A stretch of DNA of 64,000 bases from Otatea glauca (Eukaryota; Streptophyta; Magnoliopsida; Poales; Poaceae): assembly GCA_036346275.1 (NCBI GenBank), contig CM070727.1, forward strand, positions 1,479,760-1,543,759, read 5' to 3'. Positions 10,840 through 22,235 of the stretch are shown in pieces. The notes beneath the pieces are model-generated. The model saw only the letters and a program-made list of their open reading frames with translations. It was not told the origin of the DNA and searched no databases. The position numbers and the translations under genes were made by a program. Position 1 is the first letter of the stretch. Each line of letters opens with the position of its first letter.

Positions 10840-12225
10840 AATTTATATTGTCCAAACTCTCAAGCAATATAAGCATGGAATGGTAATGGTAAACAAGTAA
10901 AGCTACCCAAAATGGCTACTTGCAACAATAACAAACCTCAAGATTCCAACAATCGATGCTCCACCACGAATATGAAAAGATTTTCACTTAGTTTTGTGTA
11001 GTACTGGCCCTAAAAGAACAACAATACAAATATCTTCAGAAACCATACGAGGGTTCTCAAAATATGGGTTATAAAGGGTATCAAAGCAACAGAAACCCAG
11101 AAAAATAAATGCCCCAAAGAGAGGTCATTTTTTTAACCGCCTGTGGTAAACAGACAGTAAACAAAACAATGCACACAGTAAATATGATGTCAAAATGCAA
11201 CATAGCCATGAAAATTCATGTCTGGTGACCTCAGTAGAGGATAACGGGTATATGGGTACTAATAAACAATTATTTTGGACACCACCAATGTGACTCGATT
11301 TTAGTTATATTTCAGTATGCGCAAAAAACTTGCAAATAACAAGCGTTCTAGAATGCCTAGGATTTAGCATCTGTGCACATGTGAGAACTTTGCTGCATGA
11401 CCTGTGCTATTTACATCCAAAACTGCATTCCTTGTTGATTGCTTGTTTACACTCACCTAAATGATTAAGTATACCATATATCAGTGCAAGTGGAAGATGC
11501 ACTCCTACAAAACTACAGCGAAAAGTACAATATTTAAAAGCATTAGGGCAAATGGCAAAAAAAAAGTTAGGTATATATGCTGGAATGAAACAAGAACACA
11601 GCTAATGTATAAGGGCAATATTTTATATTGTCCAAACTCTCAAGCAATATAAGCATGGAATGGTAAACAAGTAAAGCTGCCCAAAATGGCTATTTGCAAC
11701 AATAACAAACCTCAAGATTCCAGCAATCGATGCTCCAATCCACAATGAAAAGTTTTTCACTCAGTTTTGTGTAGTACGGCCATAAAAGAACAACAATATA
11801 ATTGAGTAAGTTTCTATATGTGTAATGATCAAAAACAAAATATTTCCTAAAAGCAATCCAGACATGATAAAAAAATTACCTTAAAGCAATCCAGAAATGG
11901 CTACTTGTAACAATGACAAGCCTCAAGATTCCAGCTGAGTAAGATTTATGTATTACTGCACACATAAAAGAACATTACAATTAAGCTCTTCAGGATTCTC
12001 CAAACAATAAACATCAAAAGGCTGCATCTCACAAGACAGTAAAAGATCCAAACATATTACCTTAAAACAATCTAGAAATCTTTTGCTATTAGATGTTTGC
12101 ATAGAGATGGAATTTTCGAAAAAGAAACTATATTACCTTAAAACATCAAAAGGCTGCATCTCATTTAATTTACTTTTGCTATTAGATGTTTGCATAGAGA
12201 TGGAATTTTCGAAAAAGAAAAATGC
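10840..12225 (+). repeat. internally duplicated AT-rich block inside the Helitron
   Basis: A block of about 140 bp (AACTCTCAAGCAATATAAGC ... CCAACAATCGATGCTCC) at 10845-10985 is repeated at 11630-11780, with a shorter third copy near 11893-11940. Further on, TTTGCTATTAGATGTTTGC plus the following 28 bases occurs at about 12080-12126 and again at about 12173-12219, and ATTACCTTAAA-CAATC motifs recur at 11877, 12057 and 12133. No coding content was recognised. Confidence 0.75.
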
Positions 12226-12349
12226 ATTGTATATGGCGCTTATACAACACTTTTGTTATTTTTATGGAAATATAGAATATCAGTAGAATTACTACTTCCA
12301 TTGTTGATACAGATTTACTTGGTCTCTCTCCCCTGTTATGTGTAATCAA

Positions 12350-13090
12350 TGTTATGTCTCTGCAGGCATGTATTACTGCAGGCAAAAGAAGGCTTCTGAG
12401 CCCAACAACGGTGTATTTGCACCTGGAGTTGCAACTTATACCAGTGGTCTTTGACTTCCTGCTGCAAATAGGGTTCGTGGTTGGGGATGTGGCAGTGTTA
12501 GCTTGATATGGGAATTGCTCTGAGAGTGAGGCTGGTTAAGGTTGGGGATTTGGAATTATGAGGACATGGCACCACGACGGGGGGTTCAGGTTGTTCATAT
12601 ATGGTAATCAAACCAGGAGCCAAAGTGGAGCAGCAAATGGCAGAAACAGTCAAGCTAATATCACAGAGTGGTTAAAGTTGAAAATTTAAGATTGCAGGGG
12701 CCAGTGGGGATAAACCAATAGGAATGCGAAAAATTAAGCTCATTCACTGGTGCTATTTGCTAAAATCATAGTGATTTCTTGTACATGTTATATGAGAAGT
12801 GTACATTTGTGAGCTTTGCTGAATTTCTTGTACATCTATTCTACTCCAGAAGCTACAAGACCAAAGGGGGGCTCACACAATCACAAAACTTAATAACATA
12901 AGAACAAAAAACCTAAGTACCGGTAAGGTGAAAATGGATGGATACCTCTGGTAAAGGGGATGCAAATGTGACTGTGCTTTTGTCTTCCGCTTCTCCACGC
13001 ACTGACTGAAGAACCTCACTCTGGGGCACTCCGCCGCCGCCGCCCAAATTCCCAGCCCGCAAGAAACAGAAATAAAAGGGAGCAACACGA
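12350..13090. other. possible captured gene pieces inside the Helitron
   Basis: Near 12380-12460 the + strand reads KKASEPNNGVFAPGVATYTS before a stop. Near 12955-13050 the minus strand reads GGGGGVPQSEVLQSVRGEAE, followed by a donor-like CCAGAG|GTATCC. Both have gene-like composition, but I cannot assign either to a family. Helitrons often carry such captured exons; here that is inference. Confidence 0.3.
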
Positions 13091-13149
13091 AATAGATGGG
13101 TTATGTAGCAACCGGAATAAAACGATACAAGGGAAAGAGTGGAGAAGAA

Positions 13150-13560
13150 ACTCATCTTGTCGAAAGGAGATTTTCTTCCTTCGGAAGGGCATCAATCATC
13201 TTGCCGAATCGAAGATTTCTTTCCTTCGGAAGGGCATCAATCAATCCAAACCGTATTGGAGGGAAGGGAATCCAGATCGGGAGGGGGCTGGGCTGAGCGA
13301 GCGAAATCCAGGCAGTGGGCTGTGGGGGCGCTGGAGACCAGATCGAGAGGGGGGCGGGGTGAGCGAGGGAAATCCGGGCGGGGGCTGTGGGGGCGCTTGA
13401 TACCGGATTGGGAGGAGGCGGGCTGAGCGAGGGAAATCTGAGCGGAGGCTGCGGGGCACCAGAGACCGTCGGGAGGGGACAGGTTGGCGGCGCCGCATGG
13501 GGGCGATGAAGACCGGAGCGGGAGGGACGGGTTAATGCCTAAGCTTCATGGGGCGTGATG
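13150..13560. repeat. GC-rich tandem repeats
   Basis: First, TTCCTTCGGAAGGGCATCAA occurs twice about 50 bp apart (about 13172-13245). Next comes an array of about four diverged units of about 66-68 bp with GAGCGAGGGAAATC and GGCTGTGGGGGCGCTGGA (about 13270-13540). The open frames on both strands here are by-products of the repeat. Confidence 0.7.
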
Positions 13561-13785
13561 ACCGAGCGGGAGGGGACGGTGGCGGTAGCGCGATGGAAAC
13601 ATGACGAAGGCTTATGCGTGAAGATGGAATCGATGGAACGAAACCAATTGGTTTCCATCCGGTAGAAGGGATAGGGGCGTTTATTGGAAGGTGAATATGA
13701 CTGACTTCTTCTCATTTGTACAATATATGGACTTAATTATTGACCTAAATTCCTTAATTCGAGAAAAATTCCTTAATTCGAGAAA

Positions 13786-13981
13786 GATTAGACACATTAA
13801 ACAACGGCCATCGGATGTGGGTGAGTAAAGCTAAGGAAAGATCTGAGACGTTCATTTTGATGAATGCAAGTTTCTGGGGACGTTTTTCTGGGTGCACAAA
13901 GATTGGGCAATCTCTAGTGAGGTGCATTATTTGGGGTGGACGTAGAAAAGAATGCTTAGGTGCATTATAAAGGGGTATAGA
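13786..13981 (-). repeat. 5' terminal 196 bp of the large Helitron (left arm of an inverted repeat)
   Basis: Reverse complement matches 14106-14301 at roughly 88-90% with no obvious gaps. Both start TCTATACCCC and end GTGTCTAATC. Just outside the arm a short tandem (ATTCCTTAATTCGAGAAA twice, 13750-13785) lies within the element. Confidence 0.9.
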
Positions 13982-14105
13982 TGTACGCATGGCATTTGAT
14001 GACTTGTTATAATTAATATACACTGATTTGATCACGACGAAAGCAAGTGACGTTGGATCAATGGATGGTTAGCATGTATCAGTTTTACTATTACCACTCA
14101 CCAGA
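13982..14105. other. 124-bp spacer between two head-to-head Helitrons
   Basis: Presumed original host sequence; it begins with T and ends with A on the + strand, so each Helitron 5' TC end is preceded by A when read on its own strand. No feature within. Confidence 0.6.
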
Positions 14106-15929
14106 TCTATACCCCTTTATAATGCACCTAAGCAATTTTTTCTACATCCACCCTAAATAATGCACCTCATTAAAGATGGCACAATGTTCGTGCACCCAAC
14201 AAAACGTCCCCAGAAACTTGCATTCATCAAAATGAACGTCTCAGATCTTTCCTCAGTTTTACTCACCTACATCCGATGGCCATTATTTAGTGTGTCTAAT
14301 CATCCTCGTGGCCACAAATGCACCTCCCCACCTACATATTTGGAAGGAGAGTGAATTAAACAAGGAAATAAATAAGGAGGATCCGCATGCAAGGAAACCA
14401 GACTTGAATTTTTTACTGGCCAAAATTGTACGTACTACATATTTGGAAGGAGGGTGAATCAAACAAGGAAATAAACAGGAGGATCGCATGCAAGGAAACA
14501 AGACTTGAATTTTTATTGTCTGGCATTGTGATCGTATTTTTCCGAATATGACCCTTCTCGAGACTTTTTACGGATCTAGCACCATAGAGCCTAATTTGGT
14601 AGCACTGAGAGCGCTGAATTTTTGTTTTTATTTTTATCTAAGGAACCAGCGATGCTGTGAGTCCGCTTAATTTTTTAAAAAAATTTCTCGCGGAACCAGC
14701 GACAGACGAGCACTGTTTAATTTTTATCTTTTTTTCCTTACGGATCCAGCGATCGACGAGCGCAATTTATTTTTTCATATTTTTCCAAAATCATCCCTGT
14801 GGCCCACAATAGACCTTCCCTCACCTCCAGCATCAACAAGGAAAAGGAAACAAACGTCTTGGAATCAAGGAAAAGGAAACAAACGTCCTGGAAAAGGAAA
14901 GGACCATACATTACGTGCTGGAAAAAGGAAAACCGGGAGATGGGGCAACGCAGCCGAGAGAACGCAGGTCTGGAATAGCTCCACGGTCGCCATCGATGGC
15001 TTTGCCGACGCGGCGAGGTTACTGGTCAGCGACCTCACGGCCGCCGTGCCTCGGCAAATTTATAATTTAAATTTTTTTGAAAATAATTTTATTAAGTACA
15101 AAATAATCGAAAGTTTTTTTGAGAATTTTTCTAGAATTTTTTAACCTAATGTGCTATCTTTTTCAAAAATCCTTCTATATTTAAAAAAATGAAGGCAACT
15201 CACTGTAGCTTCTTCTAGCTGACCTGGACAAATAAGCCTCTTCTCTTCCTCCTCCATTAAAGCAAGAAAGAAGCTCCAAAGCTCCATCAATCCCGCACCA
15301 AATCTCCTCTTTCCATCTATGGTGTTAATTCCCTAAATTTCGTGCTCTATTGCCAAAATTTCCTTCCAATCTGATTTGATCCAAAATTATGGTTTCCATA
15401 AATATGCTTGTTTTAGGGCTATAAAAGCCCATGAGCTCTCCTCCACCCCATCGCATTCGTAAATCCCAAGTGCTCCCTCTTGTAAAGATCGCGGATTTTG
15501 GAGGTAACCCAAACCATCACCGTCATCTTTCCCAATAAATTCACCGCAACCGTGACTCCTCACATGAGCGCCGGTGCGGCGATCTCGCCGCACTTGATCC
15601 GAACCCATCTGCGATCGGCCGGCCACCCCGGCCTTCCCTCTCCCTGCTGTTGGCCAAGCCCGAGAGAACACTGTTGTGCTCTCTGTGGAAGCTGCAAAAA
15701 AATAATCTAAAATCAGAAAATTATTTTTTCTTTCTCTTTCTTGATTTAAAATCTTTTGGGAGCCTGTTTTCGCCCATTCGACCTCCATTTAGTTCCGTTT
15801 TTCTTTCTAAATTCATTTAAAATTCTAAATTTCTCTTTTATTATTAAGTGTTGTATTCATACTTATCTTCGTATTTAATTGATAAGCGGGTGTACTGCTG
15901 TCGTAGCGTTAGCACAGGCACTATACTAG
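14106..15929 (+). mobile_element. non-autonomous Helitron (1.8 kb)
   Basis: Begins TCTATACCCC at 14106 after an A and ends CACTATACTAG at 15929 before a T. Its first 196 bp and last 47 bp match the larger Helitron, which makes it the same family. It encodes no helicase. Inside are a tandem duplication of about 100 bp (CTACATATTTGGAAGGAG, about 14331-14515), a GC-rich stretch at 14980-15060, and a promoter-like segment with a TATA box in a small palindrome, GGGCTATAAAAGCCC (15417-15431). These may be captured host sequence, but no gene was identified. Confidence 0.8.
14331..14515 (+). repeat. tandem duplication inside the small Helitron
   Basis: Two units of about 105 bp. Each contains CTACATATTTGGAAGGAG, AAACAAGGAAATAAA and GCATGCAAGGAAAC. 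The copies differ at about ten positions. Confidence 0.8.
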
Positions 15930-16139
15930 TGTTCATTGGGATGCTAAATGAGTTCAGACTTTAGATACGAGGGGTGCTGTCTTTTCCTTTTGGTTTTCCT
16001 TTGGCATATATCTGTATAGATAGTTTCATTTAACAGGCATATCCAAACCAAATTTACGCGGACGTACATCCATTGCAATACAATAAGTCTTATATGCTGC
16101 TACTTGTTGATTAGAATTACTTAAGAAAGATATCGCAGT

Positions 16140-17170
16140 GCGAAAAGTTTCAATATACTGATTTAACCAAAGATATTATAGTGCGAAAAGTTTCAATATA
16201 CTGATTTAACCTCTTTAAACCACATTTAACTATAAGATTAATAATATGGTAAGCACAACACTGATGTAGTAAAAAAAATTCAGCATACGAATTGAAAAGC
16301 GGAGTAAGAATGTTCATGGCAGAAGTATTTGCTGAAGCATTATCTAATGTTATTGCAAAAATCTTATCACTAAAGCCAAAATCTTTCACAACTTTTACAA
16401 TACAATCAGCAATATTTTCACCGGTATGTGCTACATCAATTAATTTCAATCCTATAATTCTCTTTTCTAGTTGCCATTCATTGTTTACCTAATGAGCAAC
16501 TACACTAATGTAATCCTCTTTAGCTCCACTACTCCATATATCAGTTGTCAAAGACAAAGAAAAAGTACAAATACTAAAATTTTCTTTTAGATTATTGCTA
16601 CAATTATTATAATATTTAATCAAATATTTAGTTGTTGTCTATCTAGAAACTGCAGAAAACCTAGGATTATGAGCGATCTTAATATAGTTTTCAAACGCAG
16701 CTGACTCACCAAAGTTTAAAGGAAGATCTTGAGAAGCGATTAAACGATAAAGAGATTCACGAGCTACCTCAAGATTGTAGTCCCAGTTACGTAACGTACC
16801 ATCGGGGTTGTACTATAGCTGCGTCTGTCTGAAAGCCATCCCCGTTTTTTTTTACAGCTCTCAGCATACTTCTTCAAGCGCCCCGTTCCACCTAATTTGT
16901 TCTTACACTATTTACAAATAGCATACCTGCTCTAGACGCCGTCTGATGTCTCAAAAATTTGCTCGAAATCTTACCAGATTCTCGATGTATCGCGTCTTGA
17001 TCTTTTCGCCCTGGTGCTTGCCGACGCAGTAGCACTTGTAGAGCCTGAGGATGGCACAGCTCCAGTAGCTTCTTGCGCTTCATAGGATACAACAAAAAGT
17101 TCCTCGGGTGAAATCCCGAAATCAGAAGCCGGGAAAGACGAAAAATCCCCGTACTCCATAAAACAAACTG
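16140..17170 (-). pseudogene. decayed hAT transposase (RICESLEEPER/BED-finger type)
   Basis: Reading the minus strand from about 17159 gives an acidic N-terminus (EYGDFSSFPASDFGIS), a serine- and alanine-rich linker and a basic KRSRRDTSR patch. A BED-finger-like stretch follows (CKNKLGGTGRLKKYAESC, about 16860-16920). The hAT core is next: SLTTDIWSSGAKEDYISVVAH, HTGENIADCIVKVV, ITLDNASANTSAM and CCAYHIINLIVKCGLK (16150-16560). At least three stops interrupt it. The C-terminal dimerisation domain is absent. hAT transposases cut and paste DNA; this copy cannot. The family call is secure; element ends were not found. Confidence 0.88.
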
Positions 17171-17640
17171 CAAGAAATAATTACGCTATTAGTACTAAAA
17201 TATGATTTAAAATATTAACAAAATAAAAAAAAATCACAATTATTACCTTGATTTCTTAACAGAAGCCGGAAGCCGAATTTCGGATTTTTAGATTTTTGAA
17301 AAAACTATTTTAAATCTTGCCAAATTAACACCAGGAGCAAAAGAATTTTCACAAGAGAATGAATAGAAGAGAATGCAAGATTGCTGGTGTGAAAATGAGG
17401 AGGGCAACCACCTATTTATAGGAAAAAATTCAGGATTTTTTTGGATTTTTTTTGAATTTTTTAATCCTCCAACAACTATAAACAGCTATTTTTCAAATTA
17501 AACGGACTAAACGGACCATACCTCCCTTAAACGTGTCGGGCCACTCACGGGCCGTGCCGGCCCAAGTACGACACGGGCTCGTGGACCGCGCCGATACGAC
17601 CTGTTTATAATTAGACCGTGTCGTGCTCGAATCGAACCAA
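17171..17640 (-). other. hAT 5' leader and subterminal region
   Basis: AT-rich leader followed (about 17530-17640) by repeated GTGTCGGGCC / GCCGGCCCAAGTACGACACGG motifs typical of subterminal hAT repeats. Similar GC-rich motifs recur at 62970-63080 and 63690-63800. Terminal inverted repeats were not resolved. Confidence 0.5.
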
Positions 17641-17739
17641 CAATGTCGTGTCTCGAGCAGGCCTATTCGGCCATCTCTCGTCACAGCTTAAGATGTCGGG
17701 CTGACCCACTTGCAGGCGGAGTTATTACTACAGTAGCCA

Positions 17740-17997
17740 TCCGTGACGTGCTGCGACCAATCAGCACCTGCCAAGTCAGACTCCCGCCATCTCCGACGTG
17801 CGGGTCCCAGTCTGTCACGGGAACCCAGCACGACTTTCTCTCTCTCTCTCTCCCCTCCCATAAACGCCGAAACAGTATGCGAAAAGAAAGAAACAGAAAC
17901 TGAAGTCGCCGGCGCCGCCGCGGCAGGAGAAGGAGCAGCGAGGCCCGGTGATCTCGGCGACGCAGGGAGGGAGAAGGGAGGGAGGAGAGGCGACGAG
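17740..17997 (+). promoter_or_regulatory. putative promoter and 5' leader of SPCS3
   Basis: A TGACGTG-type element (17743-17750) and a CCAAT box (17757-17761) lie about 240 bp before the start codon. They are followed by a CT-rich 'Y patch' (TTTCTCTCTCTCTCTC, about 17833-17858) typical of plant core promoters without a TATA box. The leader after it is GC-rich. The transcription start cannot be fixed from sequence alone. Confidence 0.5.
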
Positions 17998-20900
17998 ATG
18001 CACTCCTTCGGTCACCGCGCGAACGCGGTGGCGACGTTCGCGGTGACGATCCTGGCCGCGATGTGCTTCGCCGCCTCCTTCTCCGACCACTTCAACTCCC
18101 CTTCCCCCACCGCCTCCGTCAAGGTACCGCCACCCTCGCATATCTCTCTATCTATAGCTCGTTCTATCCCCTGCCCTGAACTCGATCCCGGCCGCGTTGT
18201 TAGGCTAAATTCGTCCTCGGGAGCGTGGGCTGCTCGATCTGGCCGTAGACTCTAGTTGATTTGCTCGTCGGATCTCTCGCTAATTCATATGTTGTGCTTA
18301 TGCGATCTGTGTCTTTTGAGCTGCGCAGATCTTGAACATAAACTGGTTCCAGAAGGAGGCCAACGGCAACGACGAGGTGATTGTGTAAATTGGTGAAAAC
18401 AGCATGGGATTTCGTTCAGAGGCATGTCATGGACTCTTACAATCTTTCGTTCTATGATCTGTTTAGGTTAGCATGACGCTGAACATTTCGGCCGACCTTT
18501 CATCTCTGTTCACGTGGAACACAAAACAGGTAATGTGTATTTCTGATGCCTTATCCCCTTTTCCCTCGAATGTTCACTGTTCCTACATTATTACCAAATC
18601 AAATAATGGTGATGACTACTCTAGAAAGCATGGTGTTAGCTTAAGGTGGAAGGTCTATCTTTTCCCTACAAGAAAACAAGACAGTGATAAAAGGTTCTGG
18701 TTACTTTATGACCACAGTGAAATAAGCTATATAGAAATGGTGAAAAGGAAGGCAAGTCCTCCACAGCATGAGAATATCTATTTAGCTGGTGAAGCGAAAT
18801 GAAATTTGTACCGCTATGCTTTGGGGGACTGTAATTTATAGCAATTCTCAGATCTGGCAGAATGATCTCTTGGCAAGTAGAATGATGATTACTCGTCTGT
18901 AAATTTGGATGTAGTGTTGTTATGCTTCCGTCCTGGTGAAATTGTAATTCATCTGATCTTTTAATTTTGTGCAAAACTTAAGAAGTTTGATCTCTTAATA
19001 TTGTGCAAAACTCGAGAAGTTTCTCCTACTTCTGATATGCTTAATGTTACTTCTCTTGGATGGTTGTAGGTGTTTGTTTTTGTGGCGGCTGAGTACGAGA
19101 CTTCACAAAATGCCTTGAATCAAGTAAGTTCTCCGATGATTATTCTTGTATCGATAATTGATTATTTCAAATATGTTTATATGCCTTTTTCTGTATGAAA
19201 CACAAAATGTCGACAACCACATTTCAGACATCACTTTCTGTATGGGAGAGATGTTGTATGGAATGTGATGTGTTGCACCTTAAATGCCTGACATTTTTCT
19301 ATTTTAAGATTGCATACCTGTATAGTGCCTTTAGGAAAGTGGTACGTCCTGTTGAAGAAAACTTACCCACCCACAACCACAATAGAACCAAGAAATTTTT
19401 GCCTCAGTACCCGGAACCCCTATGATCCTGTGGGCCAGTATGGGCGCAACAACTACCCATAAGAGCATGAAGCCTCAGCTGGTGACAGTGGCACAATTTC
19501 GGGCAATTGGCACATACTCGTGGCTTGTAGTAATGGCACAGCTTTTTTTCTGTCGCAGTTTCCTTCACTCCAGTCGCTTCTTCCTTTCTTCTCTTTGACG
19601 TCGAATGGGAGCATCGACGGATGCATATATATTTGATGATTTTGTAAACTGATTTTAACCTGCTGGAGGGTTACACTAGATGCTTATTGCTTTGTTTAAT
19701 TATAGGAAATTGGTCCAAATTATAGTCAGGGGTGGACTAGCAAGTTTCCTCTCCACTGATCTGAGTTCACTGACCACTTTGTAAGGCATAAATCCTTGTA
19801 TTAGATGATCAATTTCAATTTCGAGCTTGGATATTGCTAAGCAGCTGGTAGTGGTTACCACCAGTCCACCACAAAAGCTCGACAGTGGTGTCGGTCAAAA
19901 GCAATCAAATTCAGCTAAAATTTAGTTTATTTTTCTATCCTCTTCTGTCATCAGTTCTGATGCTTTATTTTGAAGAGTTCCGTTATATACTGTCATAATG
20001 TGCTAAACTGTCTAAAGTCAGCCTGAATCACTCGAACTCAACCAAAATGAAATGAACTAAGGAACGCATACTGCTGGTCTGGCTTTTGAATTCATCGTTG
20101 ATTTGCCATCTCCTTCCGGATTTTGAAACCCCACATGAAATAAACTCTATGTGTATATTTGTACGAAGATACTGAAGTCGGCCAGATTAATTGATATGTG
20201 TGCTTTCAAAGTCAGCTGAGCTAAGTTTGGTCAAAATCAACATGAATCATTGAAAGAAAAAAAATTAGATTACTATCAATAAGCCCAGAATAGAATTTTA
20301 GTTCCGGACGGCCTACAGAATGCTAACTTGATCATATATTCATATCATATATACCCCCATTACTGTTGGTTTTCTAAGCTTCGGGTGGGTCTAAGTCTAT
20401 ATTCTGTAGTTTTCATGATACATTATATATTTATATGACTTAATGGAAGACCTGTTTTTTTAACCTACTTGAACTAATATGATATTAATTTCTTGTATTA
20501 GTTATTGAGTCATTTTCCATTTTTCCTTGTCCTCAGCCATTACCTTTTGTAATTCAGTTTATCCTCTTCTATTTATAATGGCAATAATTGCATTGGGTTT
20601 ATATTTCAGGTTTCCCTTTGGGATGGAATTATACCATCAAAGGAGCACGCCAAGTTTTTGATCCATACAACAAACAAATATAGATTTATTGACCAGGCAA
20701 GTACATTACTTTGATTGCATGTTAGTTTGATGCAAATCATCTAATGTGATTATGTGGCTGCTTGTCCTTTTGCATTTCGAAATTCGAAGTTAATGGATCC
20801 CTTTTTTTAAGAAAAAAGTTTAAGGATCCTTATTCTTGGAGTAGATCTAAGAATCTTTTTTTTACTTGATAATTTTGATGTGTTTATTCTGAAAAACTAA

Positions 20901-21452
20901 TACCTTTTCCTTGTATAGTGTTTGAGATAGGGTACTACAATTGGTCCTGAACCGTGTGAATCATTGTATATATTTACATGGTTACCAATGTTTTACTTGA
21001 AAATAATTCTGAACTATGTGGGCTTTATGATTTTTGAGATAGATTACTGTGATTCGCCCTGAGCACACATCATCCATTTGAACCTGTCCATCAGCTTTTG
21101 GTGGCCACTTCTGCTATCCCTTAATTTTATGTATTAATCTCGCTGGTGTAATTTACATCCAATCTTTAAGCTGATGACAAAATTTCTCCCTTTTAAATTT
21201 TGGATAACTATGCCAGGTTCTGTTCTTTGTTCATTGCATGTACTTGCTCCGTTTACCCAATTATTTGCACTACCACACATTATTCTTCTGAAATTGCATT
21301 CATGTCCCCTTTTTATCTGGATACAGGGAAGCAATCTAAAAGGCAAGGATTTCAACTTGACAATGCACTGGCATATTATGCCAAAGACCGGCAAGATGTT
21401 TGCAGATAAGATAGTCATGTCAGGTTATCGCCTCCCTGATCAGTACAGATAG
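17998..21452 (+). CDS. SPCS3: signal peptidase complex subunit 3 (SPC22/23), six exons, apparently intact
   Basis: Encodes a non-catalytic subunit of the ER signal peptidase complex, which removes signal peptides during secretion. Exons: 17998-18123, 18329-18376, 18467-18529, 19070-19123, 20610-20696, 21327-21452, all joined in phase 0 to give 167 aa, the usual plant length. It begins MHSFGHRANAVATFAVTILA, a single N-terminal membrane anchor (about residues 10-30). The lumenal domain follows, with ILNINWFQ, LTLNISADLSSLFTWNTKQ, VFVAAEYET, VSLWDGIIP, KYRFIDQG, FNLTMHWHIMPKTG and a C-terminal YRLPDQYR. All introns are GT-AG except intron 5, which uses CAG|GCAAGT (a GC-AG intron, 20697-21326). 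No stops or shifts were seen. Context: housekeeping gene flanked by repeats, with a CCAAT box and Y patch upstream. Confidence 0.95.
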
Positions 21453-22235
21453 ACGTGAGCAACTCGATGGAAGCCGTGCTATGCAAATGCAATGGTTATT
21501 ACAGGGAGCATACATGCAAGAAGGTTTAGTAGCGGTGACATAGCTGATCCTGAGCTTTTTGTTCTAATATTAGCCGAACATGTAATCGTATGAGCTCGTA
21601 TTTTAGCTGAAACCGGGCATAACAAAGTTACATTGTTGAAGAGATGCTGTGTTTTTCAGAAGTTGAGGAAGAGAACTTGATCGAAGCAACCATCTAGAGC
21701 CCTTCAATCGAGACCATGCGCTGCAAAGCACGTTGATTTTCGTGTCTGCGCTACCCAATCCGAGTAGTCGCAAATTTATAAAGTTTTGCAGCACGAAGCA
21801 TCAGATGAATGCTCGCAAGACACACCTCGTTCGTGAAATATATTGTACGGTTCTTCTAGAGAATGTGAGCCTTGTTGGTCTCAAAAAAATTTGCTGGACG
21901 ATGGTAGATTAGTAATGGCATTTTTTAGCAACGTCCCGCACACCTGTTACCAGTAATTACCACTAGATAGTGAAAGTGTGAAACGTGCCTGCCTACGGTA
22001 CGCATCCAGATCCAGTGGTAATTACTACTTGGTTATCGCTTGGATGATACAGTCGTTTGTCATCTAGATATGATGACGGCATGACAGCTCAGTCCTCGTC
22101 ACGCAGTGCTGGCAGAGCCGCCGCAGTTGACGAACGCAGCCGTCAACAATTCAAGCGCACTGGACTACTGGAGTACCATCACTTCAGTATCAGTCGCGTT
22201 CCAGCCTCCAGGCAGTGCTGCAGCACTGCAGATTT
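21453..22235. other. SPCS3 3' flank, no gene
   Basis: Contains the 3' UTR start; several AATAAA-like AT-rich stretches but no certain poly(A) signal. Beyond about 21800 no feature was recognised. Confidence 0.4.

Larger units (their letters stand above)
6846..13981 (-). mobile_element. Helitron (7.1 kb, degenerate autonomous type)
   Basis: On the minus strand the element starts TCTATACCCCTTTATAATGC at 13981, preceded by A, and ends in CACTATACTAG at 6846, followed by T. This is the rolling-circle pattern of insertion between A and T with no target duplication. A short imperfect hairpin (TGCCG...TAGCA) lies about 11 bp before the CTAG end. The last 47 nt match the end of the second Helitron (14106-15929) with one mismatch, and the first 196 nt are nearly identical to its start. 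The minus-strand helicase remnant (8450-8990) lies toward the 3' end, as expected for a Rep-Hel order. I saw no Rep (HUH) domain. The rest is diverged sequence with internal duplications and possible captured gene pieces. Confidence 0.8.

Noticed and set aside
13786..14301. Long inverted repeat as a hairpin MITE or miRNA-type locus
   Set aside because: Each arm begins with a Helitron 5' end after an A, and matching 3' ends exist on both sides; two Helitrons explain it better than a single foldback element.
17743..18255. 170-codon ORF overlapping SPCS3 exon 1
   Set aside because: Out of frame with the conserved SPCS3 exons and runs from the promoter into intron 1.
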